From positions 277,001 to 341,000 of the forward strand of contig CAJNDT010004502.1 of the NCBI GenBank assembly GCA_905221615.1: a DNA stretch of 64,000 nt, in the 5' to 3' direction. The position numbers and the translations under genes are program-made. Positions 8,350 to 17,536 of the stretch are shown here, in pieces (position 1 is the first letter of the stretch; every line of letters begins with the position of its first letter). The notes under the pieces are model-generated. The model was not told where the DNA came from. It saw only the letters and a program-made list of their open reading frames with translations, and did no database searches. The DNA comes from Symbiodinium sp. CCMP2592. Its lineage: Eukaryota > Sar > Dinophyceae > Suessiales > Symbiodiniaceae.

Positions 8350-10637
8350 AGGGTCCTTGGATCCATGTGTCGCCTTCCCACTCGTATCAAGAGGGGGAAC
8401 CCACGAGCTGGGCCTCACCACTGGAGCCACAAGAGTGGTGGGGGGCGCCACTGGACAGGGCCTATTTGGTGCGCTTGAACGCGCACAGCGAACGTGTTGA
8501 GGCGAGCGTGAAGGCAGCGTGCTTTCGGGCACCCTGGCTTGGCCCAGGGTTGCCACCCAAGCTGCTGAAACGCTTGTCGTCTGGAGGGCGGAAATACCAG
8601 AAAGTTTATGGTGACAGGCCTCAGGTCTGGAGCGGCCATGCAGATTCGCCGGAAGAAGCAAAGGGTGTGAAACCAGCGCTGCAACAACTGAGAGTCGCCG
8701 CAGCGGCTCAAGCCGAGAGGGTGGGGCTACATGATCCAACCGTACACCCATCTCCAGAAGCTCCACGACTCGTGGAGTGGTGGAGGCGAGGACCGCCATC
8801 ACGCAGGGAGGAATTTTTCTCTGAACCTAGGTGCCATGTTCCAGTTGGCGGGGCTCTTGATCTGGTTAACGGCACTATACACAGGTTGGGGAGGATGCAT
8901 CCTCCTTGTTTGGGCGCTCCGCCAGGTTGGAAACCAGGTCATTCAACTGGGGGATTTGGGGGTCCACTGGGGGCGCTGCGTGGGGTGTTGAAACGACTGG
9001 TGCCAGTGTTCCTGACGCCAGGCTGGGTCCAAGGAAATCCGTTGCCGTTGGCGCCGGAAAGGTTGGCTCCTGCTTCGGTAGAGGAAACACTGCACCACGC
9101 ACCTCCGCGTAGCAGGAAACGCCTCCTAGAAGCGCTGCAAATGAAGTGCATGGGGCTGGCAAGCACGAGAAAGCGCCTCAGCCTCAAGCTCACGGTGAAA
9201 CGTGAGCTCATGCATCTCAGCGGCAAGGCGCCGAGGATTTATGCAGCTCCCATGCCGCAGCGAACGCTCGACATGGCTCCATTTTACTTGGCGTGGTCCC
9301 GACAAGCCGTGGGCATGTTCTGGTCGGACAAGGGCATGACCCCTGCTGAAAGGGCCAGGCACATTGGCGCACATGCACAGGCCCACGATCTCGAGTGGGC
9401 AGTGCATAGTGATGTTTCGGCTTGGGATGCCTCTTTCGCTCCCGAGATCAATGCGTTGATCATGGAGTTCGAGGCTGCGATTTTCACCCAGCCGTACTCG
9501 GAGACCACTGCCAAGGACCATGCCGTCAGGAGTGCCAAATCTCGTTTTGTAAAGACCCTCCTGCTCGGACTACACCACTCGGGTGAGGGTGGAAACACCG
9601 CCCAGAATTGTGAGCTCCATGTGGGCATTCGCATTCTCATCTTGGAAGTGGTGTACGATCTGCGGCCTTTGAACGATCCAGCCATCCTCATCATGGTATC
9701 CGGAGATGATGGCATCGACGTGCACAAGAAGGCCTATGATGTTGAGCTGGCTGAGCGTGCCACCAATTTGATGGCTGCCTTGGGCTTCCGAGGGGAGCAG
9801 ATGGTGGCGAAACTCAATGCGGTGGAGTCTGAGCCGGGGGAGTCGCTGTACGAGCAAGAGGAGGATGCATACTACCAAGGCGTGGAAAAGGCGGTCGAGG
9901 AACACATGAGGGTTGAGGAAAGCCGCAACTACCAGGCATGGGAGGACTGGGCAATCTTCGACGAGATGCATGGGCCCCGAGCTCGTCAGAAACGGCGCAG
10001 AACTATGCTGGAAGTGACTGTGGGGCCGCAAGCGGGGCAGCCGGGTTCCTCGCAGTCTGTCCGGGTGCCGTGGCCTGGCACGGGATCGCGAATGGTGGTC
10101 ACGTTGCAGACTACGACGGAGTCGGATGATGATGCCACTACGGTCAAGGCGTCGCCTGGGAAACCGGAGGAAGTGGAGATCCCTCTGGAGTTCGGTGAGT
10201 ACATGGACCTATTCACGCAGTGGTCGCAGGGGGTGGTCAGCAGTGCTGAGGTGAAAACTCGCTTTGGGGAGGCGACCTTGGACATGCTGGAGACGCAGAT
10301 GGTGGTGAAAGCAGGAGCCTTGGATGAGGGCGAGGAAGGCTACAACGACGGGTTTGACCGGGAATCGCCGGGACCTGGAGGAGTTGGGCCCATTGTCGAT
10401 GACCGGGGTGTTGCAGAGTCTCCGGTTCCTCCAGCGATGGCGAGTGCGATGAGTGAGGCGTCCCAGAGAGCAGAGACACTATTGGATGCAGTGCTTTCCA
10501 ACACCCAGGTGGAGGCTGAGGAGACGATGGTGCTTCAGGGTGCAGGGCAGGGACATGCTCTAGGTGATGATGGAGAGCTTGCTGGACAGTGTGAAGGTAC
10601 CGGGTTTGACGGATGTGCCGAGAAGGATGAGAAGTGA
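8346..10637 (+). CDS. Viral RNA-dependent RNA polymerase (EVE)
   Basis: This ORF copies viral RNA. I choose the ATG at 8346 (763 codons) because it overlaps the stop of the preceding frame as ATGA; the frame is also open up to an ATG at 7854 (927 codons). Numbered from 8346, the motifs in order are: motif F-like basic region, K285-R-E to K-A-P-R297-I; motif A, D356-V-S-A-W-D361; motif B, S412-G-E-G-G-N-T-A-Q-N; motif C, S-G453-D-D-G. All catalytic aspartates are present. After about residue 500 comes a long extension with a basic patch (RARQKRRR) and then an acidic Glu/Asp/Gly-rich tail of unknown role. There is no premature stop, so decay is slight. The motif order identifies a positive-strand RNA virus polymerase. 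The family cannot be fixed by eye; candidates are the noda/tombus/sobemo-like groups and dinoflagellate RNA viruses. Confidence 0.88.
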   Translation: MKGPWIHVSPSHSYQEGEPTSWASPLEPQEWWGAPLDRAYLVRLNAHSERVEASVKAACFRAPWLGPGLPPKLLKRLSSGGRKYQKVYGDRPQVWSGHADSPEEAKGVKPALQQLRVAAAAQAERVGLHDPTVHPSPEAPRLVEWWRRGPPSRREEFFSEPRCHVPVGGALDLVNGTIHRLGRMHPPCLGAPPGWKPGHSTGGFGGPLGALRGVLKRLVPVFLTPGWVQGNPLPLAPERLAPASVEETLHHAPPRSRKRLLEALQMKCMGLASTRKRLSLKLTVKRELMHLSGKAPRIYAAPMPQRTLDMAPFYLAWSRQAVGMFWSDKGMTPAERARHIGAHAQAHDLEWAVHSDVSAWDASFAPEINALIMEFEAAIFTQPYSETTAKDHAVRSAKSRFVKTLLLGLHHSGEGGNTAQNCELHVGIRILILEVVYDLRPLNDPAILIMVSGDDGIDVHKKAYDVELAERATNLMAALGFRGEQMVAKLNAVESEPGESLYEQEEDAYYQGVEKAVEEHMRVEESRNYQAWEDWAIFDEMHGPRARQKRRRTMLEVTVGPQAGQPGSSQSVRVPWPGTGSRMVVTLQTTTESDDDATTVKASPGKPEEVEIPLEFGEYMDLFTQWSQGVVSSAEVKTRFGEATLDMLETQMVVKAGALDEGEEGYNDGFDRESPGPGGVGPIVDDRGVAESPVPPAMASAMSEASQRAETLLDAVLSNTQVEAEETMVLQGAGQGHALGDDGELAGQCEGTGFDGCAEKDEK

Positions 10638-10769
10638 GATGGTCGGTCGCACAGTGGAGTCATGATGGTCGGGCAGTGATGGGAACTGAAGGTAGAGGGA
10701 CTGGCCTGCCCAAATGGGCTCTCTATGCTGTACTGCAGTATGGAAAAAGGTGTTCAAAAAAAAAAAAAA
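10638..10769 (+). other. Viral 3' untranslated region and poly(A) run
   Basis: About 118 nt follow the polymerase stop, then 14 consecutive A residues (10756-10769). No AATAAA signal was seen, which suits a genome-encoded or cytoplasmic tail better than a host-cleaved mRNA. The run passes directly into CCCTCAAACCCTAAAG. Confidence 0.75.
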
Positions 10770-10870
10770 CCCTCAAACCCTAAAGCCCTAAACCGCCCTA
10801 AACCGCCGACGTGCAAAGACTAAGCTTTGGTCTGCTCGCAAAAACCCTTCCAGCCTGCACAGGAAAAGGA

Positions 10871-11010
10871 GGTTTGGGGTTCAGGGTTCAGGGTTTAGGG
10901 TTTAGGGTTTGGGGTTGAGGGTTTAGGGTTTAGGGTTTAGGGTTTGGGGTTCAGGGTTTAGGGTTTAGGGTTTAGGGTTTAGGGTTTAGGGTTTGGGGTT
11001 TGGGGTTGAG
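10871..11010. repeat. Interstitial telomere-like array (TTTAGGG)n
   Basis: About 19 units of TTTAGGG and variants (TTTGGGG, TTCAGGG), read G-rich on the plus strand. It begins about 100 bp after the viral poly(A), beyond CCCTAAA-oriented repeats, so the orientation flips just outside the insertion. Confidence 0.9.
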
Positions 11011-11872
11011 GGCTTCCGGGTTTTTGGCTCGGAGATGGGTTTCTTTGGTTTGTTCCGGGAATCCGTATCCTTCTTTGGGAAGGTTTAGGTTCCTGGGCAA
11101 GCCGAGGCATGTTTTGATGTGAAGGAAATTGCGGTTATGGTTCACCTAACCTGCCATATCAACCCTCTAGAATTGCAGTCTAGGGTGTCTTGCTTGCCAT
11201 GGTTCAGACATTCAGGTTCAGACTGTTTGAGCCGGTTTCTGCTTCGGGTGGCATCACATGGAGCCCTACCTCCTGGAGCTCTGGGCAGTTTCATCCCGAA
11301 GCCTAGATTTTACCTTCCAGCTCAAGAATCCTGGACCATTGTGGTGAGACCCCACACCATGGCCCCTCAAAGCAGAAACCTTCCCCCAGAAAGCCCAAGA
11401 TGCTCTGTGGAGCCTCACGGTAATGACCTTAACGCCTGAACTGGATAGTTTTGAAACCCGGCACCTTGCCCGAAAGCCAGATCAGGGACATACTAAGTAG
11501 GAGACAGCAGGGGTAAGGCGAATATAGAGTACGAACACTATCCGCTGCTCGCCGTTCCCTGATGAGTAGACAATATTATAGCCGCAAAAATACGATCATC
11601 TACTACGCCCAAAACCCTAGCCCAAGCATTGAGGCCCCTAGATGAATCGACGCGGTCCTGCCTTGTTCATCAAAGCAACGACTCAGGTAACTCAATCTTC
11701 GTCCAGTCCCTGTAATCCTCTATGAGGGTCCCAGGAATGAAGAATCTGGTACTGAGGTTTTAGAACAGTTGTTCGTCGGTGCTTTGGACTTTGGGTGTCG
11801 GAATGTTGAATTTAAATATATGTTGTGTTGCTCAGCCGCTCTTGGCAAGGCCTACCTTCCGGGTGGGTGTGT

Positions 11873-12043
11873 TACTCGGAGGTTCATGGGTCATAGTAGA
11901 AGCCCAAAAGTTGGAATCCCAATAGCTTTTTTCCTTCAGAGTGATGCATAGGGAATCCCAGCACTATTTGTCCTTAATCCGGTTTCCAATTAGTTTTTCA
12001 CCCATATTGGGAGAGTTGAATTCCATTTGTAACTACCCATGAA
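11873..12043. mobile_element. Foldback element containing a nested second element
   Basis: The outer arms TACTCGGAGGTTCATGGGT and AACTACCCATGAA belong to the family seen at 259-551. The inside (about 11893-11999) is a copy of the AGTAGAAGCCCAAAAGTTGG family, closely matching the core of 58489-58605. Confidence 0.65.
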
Positions 12044-12669
12044 AAACCTAAATGCTAAACCCCACCACAACTTTGCGCACCCCAAACCTAAGCCCCAAGA
12101 AGCCCAGCCAAACCCTATGACGCTGCACCCTGAACCCCGAACACCCTGATAGAACCGTTATGGCAAACCCTAAACCCTTAATAAAACTCCTAAACGCCTA
12201 CGCTCTAATCTCCTATATCCTATAAACCCTGTAAGCCTTGTAAGCCCTCTAAACTTTACTAAACCCTAAACCCCTAGGAAGAGCCTAACAAGATACCTTT
12301 TAGACCGGCTGAGGCCTGAGGAGAACGTGGACGAATCCGAGAAAGTGGAGCCTCTTCTCGCCAAGCTGTGGTCCCCGAAGGCCAGGCTCGTTCGTTTAAG
12401 GGATCTCTAGGGGCTCCTTTAAAGGAAGCCTTTAGGGAACCGTTACACGAGCCCTAAAAGGTGCCTTTAAAGTGGCCCTTAAAGGAATTTTACAGAAGCC
12501 TTTAAACGAACCCTTAGAGGAGCTTGAAAAGGTTTGAGTGTTTCAGGGTCGCTTAGGGGTAGGATCCTTTTGAAGGGGTCCTATGTGAAGGTCCGGATAA
12601 GCATCCCTGTAGGCATCCGTTTGGGTCCTGGTTCGAAGGGCTCCTGGAAGTTTGGGGTTCAGGAATCAG

Positions 12670-12749
12670 GGATTAGGGTTAGGGTTTAGGGTTTAGGGTT
12701 TAGGGTTTAGGGTTTAGGGTTTAGGGGTTTAGGGTTTAGGGTTTAGGGT
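12670..12749. repeat. Interstitial telomere-like array
   Basis: About 11 TTTAGGG units on the plus strand, bounded by GATTAGGG and TTAAGGAGGG variants. Confidence 0.9.
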
Positions 12750-13076
12750 TAAGGAGGGTGAAGTGGCAGTTCCTACCATCGCCCTCATAAGGCTTGTCAG
12801 TTTCCTGTCATGGTTTCCATTTTGTATAACAGCTCCATAAGGGGTTTATCTCGAATTGCGTGGGTTCTCCAGGGTTCAAGGCTTTACCAGAACTCCTCGA
12901 GGCACCATTGCTTGTTTCGGTATTTTCCGGATTAGAGGCATTACGGTTGGAATGCAGGGTAGTTGGGGGTTCGGGGGTTCTCGGAAGTGTTCATGGTTCA
13001 CTTCTGATTCTGGGGTGCAGGGTTAGGGTTGAAAGCATAGGTTTAGGGCATAGCAACGTTGCAGCAAGTCCTTGAG

Positions 13077-13200
13077 TACTTAAAGGATCATGTGACTGAG
13101 TAACTAGGGTTATCATTAGGGTAGCTATACTTATAACTACTTATACCCCCAATTAAGTTACTTATAACCTCACTTACTAAGTCTCATGATCCTCCAAGTA
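13077..13200. mobile_element. ATCATGGGACTTAGTAA-family foldback (124 bp)
   Basis: TA-CTTAAAGGATCATG and CATGATCCTCCAAG-TA are the edges. The core carries AACTAGGGTTAT, GGTAGCTATACTTATAACTAC and AAGTTACTTATAACC, matching the other 124-bp copies almost base for base. Confidence 0.85.
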
Positions 13201-13799
13201 AATCCTGACACCAAGTTGAGAAATGTGGAATTCACGTCACAGCTGGCAGTCTGTGGAGCTGTGGTTCGACTATTCCGCAGCCTTGTCCTTGTAGCACCCC
13301 GCGGTCCAAGGCCACAAAATGTGCGAGGAGGCGAAGGCCGCAGTCGCGCCTCCTCAAGGTCAATGCATGCCCGGAGCACCAGGCGGTGCTACCAATTCGG
13401 GCCCTGTCAGTGACCCTAATCTGGTCACTTTGCTGCTGGACCGAGCCGTGCTGCACTGGGGTCAGATGGAGTCCCCTTTAAGGCGCCACCATTGCAGTGG
13501 CACAGTGACCGTAGGAGCCGGAAGCAATGGTGGGAGTTTAGACACAGGTTTCGACGAGACAAGCTCGGGACTCGGGGGTGTGAAGGTCCAAAATCATCTT
13601 AGAGCAATCTTCCTGCGATTGAAACTGAAGAAGTCACGGTCAGGGGGAATAGATCGAGATAGACTTCCCTAAACCCTAAACGCAAAACCCTAAGAGCAAC
13701 GGTTTGGCCCAATATAGGCTAAACACCCAAACCCTAAACCCTGCAAGCCCAAAGCTCGAAACCCTTAAGAGCAACGGTTTAGTAACGGTTTAGGGTTGA

Positions 13800-13885
13800 C
13801 CCTGCCCTATCCCTCCAAGGACCTATAGTTAGGGCCCTAGACCCCTTGAGGACCCCCTACTAAGGTCCCTGGAGGCATAAGGTTA
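13800..13885. mobile_element. Foldback element, CCTATCCCTCCAAGGACC family
   Basis: CCCTCCAAGGACC pairs with GGTCCCTGGAGG around a core with TTAGGGCCCTAGACCCC. A copy in the opposite orientation is at 58408-58482. Confidence 0.65.
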
Positions 13886-14610
13886 GGGTCAGGATCTCGC
13901 TCTTCAACTTTTTGCGCCTGCCAATGGGCTTTCGGGAAAGGTCTCGTGCTTCTCACAGTGTGGATCGTAAAAGCCCTAAACCCTAGACCCTAAACCCTAA
14001 ACCGTCCGTGACGTCGTTTAGCTGAAAGGGCCTTGGGGGCTCACCCTAAACCCCTAAACCCCGAACCCTCAACCCAAAACCCAACCATGCTGAGGAGAAT
14101 CGCCATGAGCTCAACAAGACAATTATGGTATATAAGTCATTGCGTATCATAGTTTATATATGATGTTGTTACAGTAACTTGCGACATATACTACTATATT
14201 ATATGATAGATTAGTTTGGGTTTTGCAGTGGTTTTCTCTCCTGTGTCCTTCTTCTGCAAAGTCCCAAAGCTACATGGTTTTAGGGGTTCGGTTTGTTTGC
14301 TCCTCCTTCGTCCCATCAGCAGGTGGCGGTAACGAAAGCAGGCAAGCTGCAACACGGATATCTGCAGGTGCAGGGCTTGGGGTGCAGGGTTTGGGGTTCA
14401 GGACTCAGGATTTATAGGGCTGGGTTTGGGGTTTATGATTGAATTTAGGGTTTGGGGTTTAGGGTTTAGGATTTGCGGTTCAGGGTTTAGGCTAAGAGTT
14501 TCAGGCTTGGGTCCATGCTTCCGAAGGTTCTGACGGTGCTACTCGGCGCGGAGACGGCAAGGTCGTTCACAAAGGTGGTGAGGTCCCCAAACCCTGAACT
14601 CCGAAACCCC

Positions 14611-14734
14611 TACTTAAAGGATCATGGTACTTAGTAACTAGGGTTATAATTGGTGTAACTATACTTATAACTACTTATAGCCCCAACTAAGGTACTTATA
14701 ACCTTACTTACTAAGTGCCATGACCCTCCAAGTA
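14611..14734. mobile_element. ATCATGGGACTTAGTAA-family foldback (124 bp)
   Basis: Complete copy with TA at both edges. One arm reads ATCATGGTACTTAGTAA (G to T change) and the other AAGTGCCATGACCCTCC. Confidence 0.85.
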
Positions 14735-14836
14735 GACCACAGAAGGGTCCCACAGTCCCTAAGCCTATGTAAAATCTAAGCCCTTAAACACCCCAAACTC
14801 TCAAGGAGCCTAAATCCTAAGCTCTAAATCCCAAAC

Positions 14837-14856
14837 CCTGGCCATTTTGGCTAAGG
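14837..14856 (+). other. Possible relic of dinoflagellate spliced leader
   Basis: CCCTGGCCATTTTGGCTAAG matches the conserved dinoflagellate leader at about 18 of 21 positions, including an uninterrupted GCCATTTTGGCT, with one base missing before AAG. In dinoflagellates such relics mark mRNAs that were reverse transcribed and reinserted. No recognisable coding sequence follows, so this may be a truncated retrocopy or chance. Confidence 0.35.
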
Positions 14857-15253
14857 GCAAGCTTCCTGCATCTGCCACCGAGGAAGCCACCAGCAAGTGT
14901 TAGCATGTGCCCACACTCGATCGGTCTAGGAATCAGGGTTTGGGGGTTTTAGGCTTTAGGGTTTATGATTCGGGTGTGGTTTCATTCGGTAGCTGCTCTC
15001 ATGGAAAAATGTTGTGCCAGCGGTGAACTGGATCAACCTGTCAAACTCCGAGTTGTCCGAGGCTCAAGCTTTCGGGTTCTGCCAAATTACAAGGCTGGTT
15101 CAATATGTGCGTTGAATTTTCGTTTTAAGCTGTAGCAATAGAATAGCCACCGCAGAAGAACAGTACCATGACGGACAGCTGCAACAGCCAGCTTTGTGTA
15201 CTAACCTGCTCATCATTCATAGTCAACCAACACAGAGACATTAAATCTCAACC

Positions 15254-15365
15254 ACTTGGAGGTTCATGGGTAGGTATAAGTGGAGTCATAAGTCCCCTCA
15301 TATGGGTTATAGTTATAGTTACCTTACTGATAACCCCAGTTACAACTACCCATGAACCTCCCAGC
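15254..15365. mobile_element. GGTTCATGGGTAG-family foldback
   Basis: CTTGGAGGTTCATGGGTAG and CTACCCATGAACCTCC are the arms. The core alternates TATAAGTGGAGTCATAAGT and TTACTGATAACCCCAG. Same family as 259-551 and 42379-42496. Confidence 0.8.
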
Positions 15366-15382
15366 ATGCTCGTAAGTCCTGA

Positions 15383-15506
15383 TTCATGTAGGAACCTGAT
15401 TAAGAAACGCTGGGCCTATAACCCCAAAACAGTAGGATTCATACAAGGAACCCTATCTAATAAAGGCCCAAGGTTTCTAAATCAGGTTCCCACATTAGGC
15501 ATGCCA
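15383..15506. mobile_element. Foldback element, ATGTAGGAACCTGATTAAG family
   Basis: ATGTAGGAACCTGATTAAGAA pairs with TTTCTAAATCAGGTTCCCACAT. The core holds TGGGCCTATAACCCC. An inverted copy is at 41884-41998. Confidence 0.75.
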
Positions 15507-15603
15507 ATCCGTCAGCATCGAGGGGGACATTGACTCAATCTGACTTCTTCCGAGGCACGCGGTCGTATGTTACTGTGCATTATGTGATTCTGTTGGTGAA
15601 AAA

Positions 15604-15749
15604 ATTTCATTACCTGAAGGACCCTAAACTGTTGGAATTAAAGCATATCCTTTATTGTGGGTAATGCCCATTAACAATACAAGGAATAGACCATCGATCT
15701 CATAGTCTAGGGCCACTAAGATAATGCAGGATTTACATCATCAGCCCTA
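15604..15749. mobile_element. Diverged TGATATAAATCCTGCATTACC-family foldback
   Basis: Keeps CATTACCTGAAGGACCCTAAACT at the left and AATGCAGGATTTACATCATCA at the right; the interior is rearranged. A solo end of the same family (ATGTATATCATCAACCGTAG) lies at 15833-15853. Confidence 0.6.
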
Positions 15750-16679
15750 GATAAACCCTAACCCCTATAGATCCCTTAAAGGCTCAAGGAACCCCTTAAA
15801 GGGACCCTTCGACCCCTTTGAAGGAAGCCAGGATGTATATCATCAACCGTAGTCGCGCTTGGAGTTAGGTGCTGGTAGCTCGGAGCTCCAATCCATCGCT
15901 TTGTTGTCTTTTGATTGCCGGGTGTGGGTTCAGCGTTTAGGGCCTAAGGGGCTTAGGGTTTAGGGGCTTATTAGGGGTTTAGGGTTTAGGGTTTTAGGGC
16001 TTAGAATTTAGGGTTTATATAGGGGTTTAGGGTGCACGGTTTTTGGTTGCAGGAGTTTCCTTTCTTTTCCGAGCGCAACAGGCTGAACTCGAGTAATGCT
16101 TCCCTATAAATCCAAAATGGGGTTTACAATTTCTCAGTACCAGAACCTACAAAGCATAGATCATGGTAGCTGTAGGTCGGCATGCATGAGATTTTCGCAA
16201 GTAGGCCAGATGTCTGCAGTTCTCGAAGGTTTAGGATCCTTTTTATAGTAGCCCTTACATCTTGCATCGACAACATCGGCGACTATTCAAGCCACCATGA
16301 AGAGTGGCCACCTTGACTGCTTGACGAGGAAGCTAGCGGCAGCCGTGGACATGCTTGAACAACAGCACTTTGGATGATTACAATGAATACAAATCTCCGC
16401 CGTTCTATAGGCTTAATCCGACACCCCGCAACCCTGGGCATTCCCCTATAGACTCCGAAGCTTAATCCATCCGTTTGATGCCGAAGTCTTCATAACCCCT
16501 AACCCCCTACACGCCTACATTTCCCCTACACCTTTAGATTACCACAATCTCTAAACCCCTAAACCCTAAGCCCCTCAGCCGTTACGCCCCACAAACCCCA
16601 AACCCTCGGCCCAGGCGGTGATTGCAACGCTGCGGAACGGCTCTCGAGCCCGCCACTAGTGGAAACTTCTCGCCCTTTC

Positions 16680-17050
16680 GGATTTTAGGGTTTAAGGTTC
16701 AGGGTTTTATAAGCTTAGGTTTTAGGGTTTAGAGCTTAGGGCTTAAGCCTTAGAGTTTAGGGTTTAGGGCTCAGGGTTTAGGGCTTAGGCTTACTTTTTT
16801 GGGTCTGGGGTTTGAAGCTTAGGGTTCACGGCTTCGGGTTTAGGGCTCAGGATCTAGGGTTCAGGGAGAGCCCTTAAAGTTTGAAAAAAAAACACCGGTT
16901 TTGGTTCACAAAAGCCCTTCTAAACCCCCGAACCAAGAGATCCCGAAACCCGGTTGAGGGGATTAGGGTTTAGGGATTAGGGTTTAGGGTTTAAGGATTA
17001 GGGTTTAAGGTTTAGGGATTACAGTAGGGATTAGGGTTTAGGGTTAGTGT
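16680..17050. repeat. Degenerate telomere-like tract
   Basis: Long run of TTTAGGG, TTCAGGG, GCTTAGGG and GGGATTAGGG variants, including a 14-bp GGGATTAGGGTTTA period at 16966-17043. Too diverged to be recent telomerase product. Confidence 0.7.
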
Positions 17051-17234
17051 AGACCCTATAAGTTGGAAACCCCGACGCTCGGTTCAGTTTTATTAACGGC
17101 CATTATAAACCCAGAAACCCGGATATCAAACGGTCTTCTAAACCCTAAGACCTTGAAATCCCGGCACCCGCTTCAGCTAAAAAGGTCCTTCTGCAACCTG
17201 AAATCCCAAAGCCCGGTTCAGTGAAAAGGCCCTA

Positions 17235-17347
17235 ACTAGGATGCCCAGTAGCACCCGTATTCCCTTTTTGTAGTCCTAGGCTCCTTCTTAAGTTACTAAA
17301 ACCGAAAAGGAAGCCCTTTTGATTCCTAGGTTACTGGGCATCCTAGC
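17235..17347. mobile_element. CTAGGATGCCCAGTAG-family foldback
   Basis: CTAGGATGCCCAGTAGCACC and TTACTGGGCATCCTAG are the arms. Matches 1185-1296 through the core (TAGTCCTAGGCTCC). Confidence 0.75.
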
Positions 17348-17441
17348 TAATAACCTTTAAGCATGAAAAACCCATAGCCTGGTTCAAGAAAAGCCGGCCA
17401 TTGGGGAGGGTAGGGTTTCCGGTGTTACCGTAAATCATGCT

Positions 17442-17536
17442 CTACCCAGAGGCTCCATAGTAGTTCCTTTTGGGATATACCTTACAGGATTCTCAATATG
17501 AGCCCCAAAAAGGAAGTGCTATTCAGCCTATGTGTA
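17442..17536. mobile_element. Foldback element, ACCCAGAGGCTCCATAGTAG family
   Basis: Left arm ACCCAGAGGCTCCATAGTAG with a decayed right arm. The core contains GATATACCTTACAGG. The better copy is 42198-42290. Confidence 0.55.

Larger units (their letters stand above)
4642..10769 (+). mobile_element. Endogenised positive-strand RNA virus genome with poly(A)
   Basis: This is a discrete G+C-rich block whose left edge abuts CCCTAAACCCTAAAC and whose right edge is 14 A residues (10756-10769) followed by CCCTCAAACCC. It contains a structured leader, a long ORF1, a hydrophobic segment and an RNA polymerase ORF with F, A, B and C motifs, all on the plus strand. A terminal A-run on a non-retroviral viral sequence is what reverse transcription of polyadenylated RNA by a host retroelement would leave. 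No integrase or reverse transcriptase is present. No foldback element and no TTTAGGG tract occurs inside it, although both are dense on either side, so the insertion is probably young. A target duplication cannot be read because the flanks are repetitive. The host is unknown; a protist virus is the natural guess. Confidence 0.88.

Noticed and set aside
5278..9727. Long antisense frames across the viral block (for example 5995-6753 and 6579-7091 minus)
   Set aside because: They are shadows caused by high G+C and codon bias of the plus-strand viral ORFs. Polymerase motifs lie only on the plus strand.
16253..16378. Short open stretch ending in a plausible C-terminal peptide (LAAAVDMLEQQHFG)
   Set aside because: About 40 codons between stops with no start, splice or homology support.
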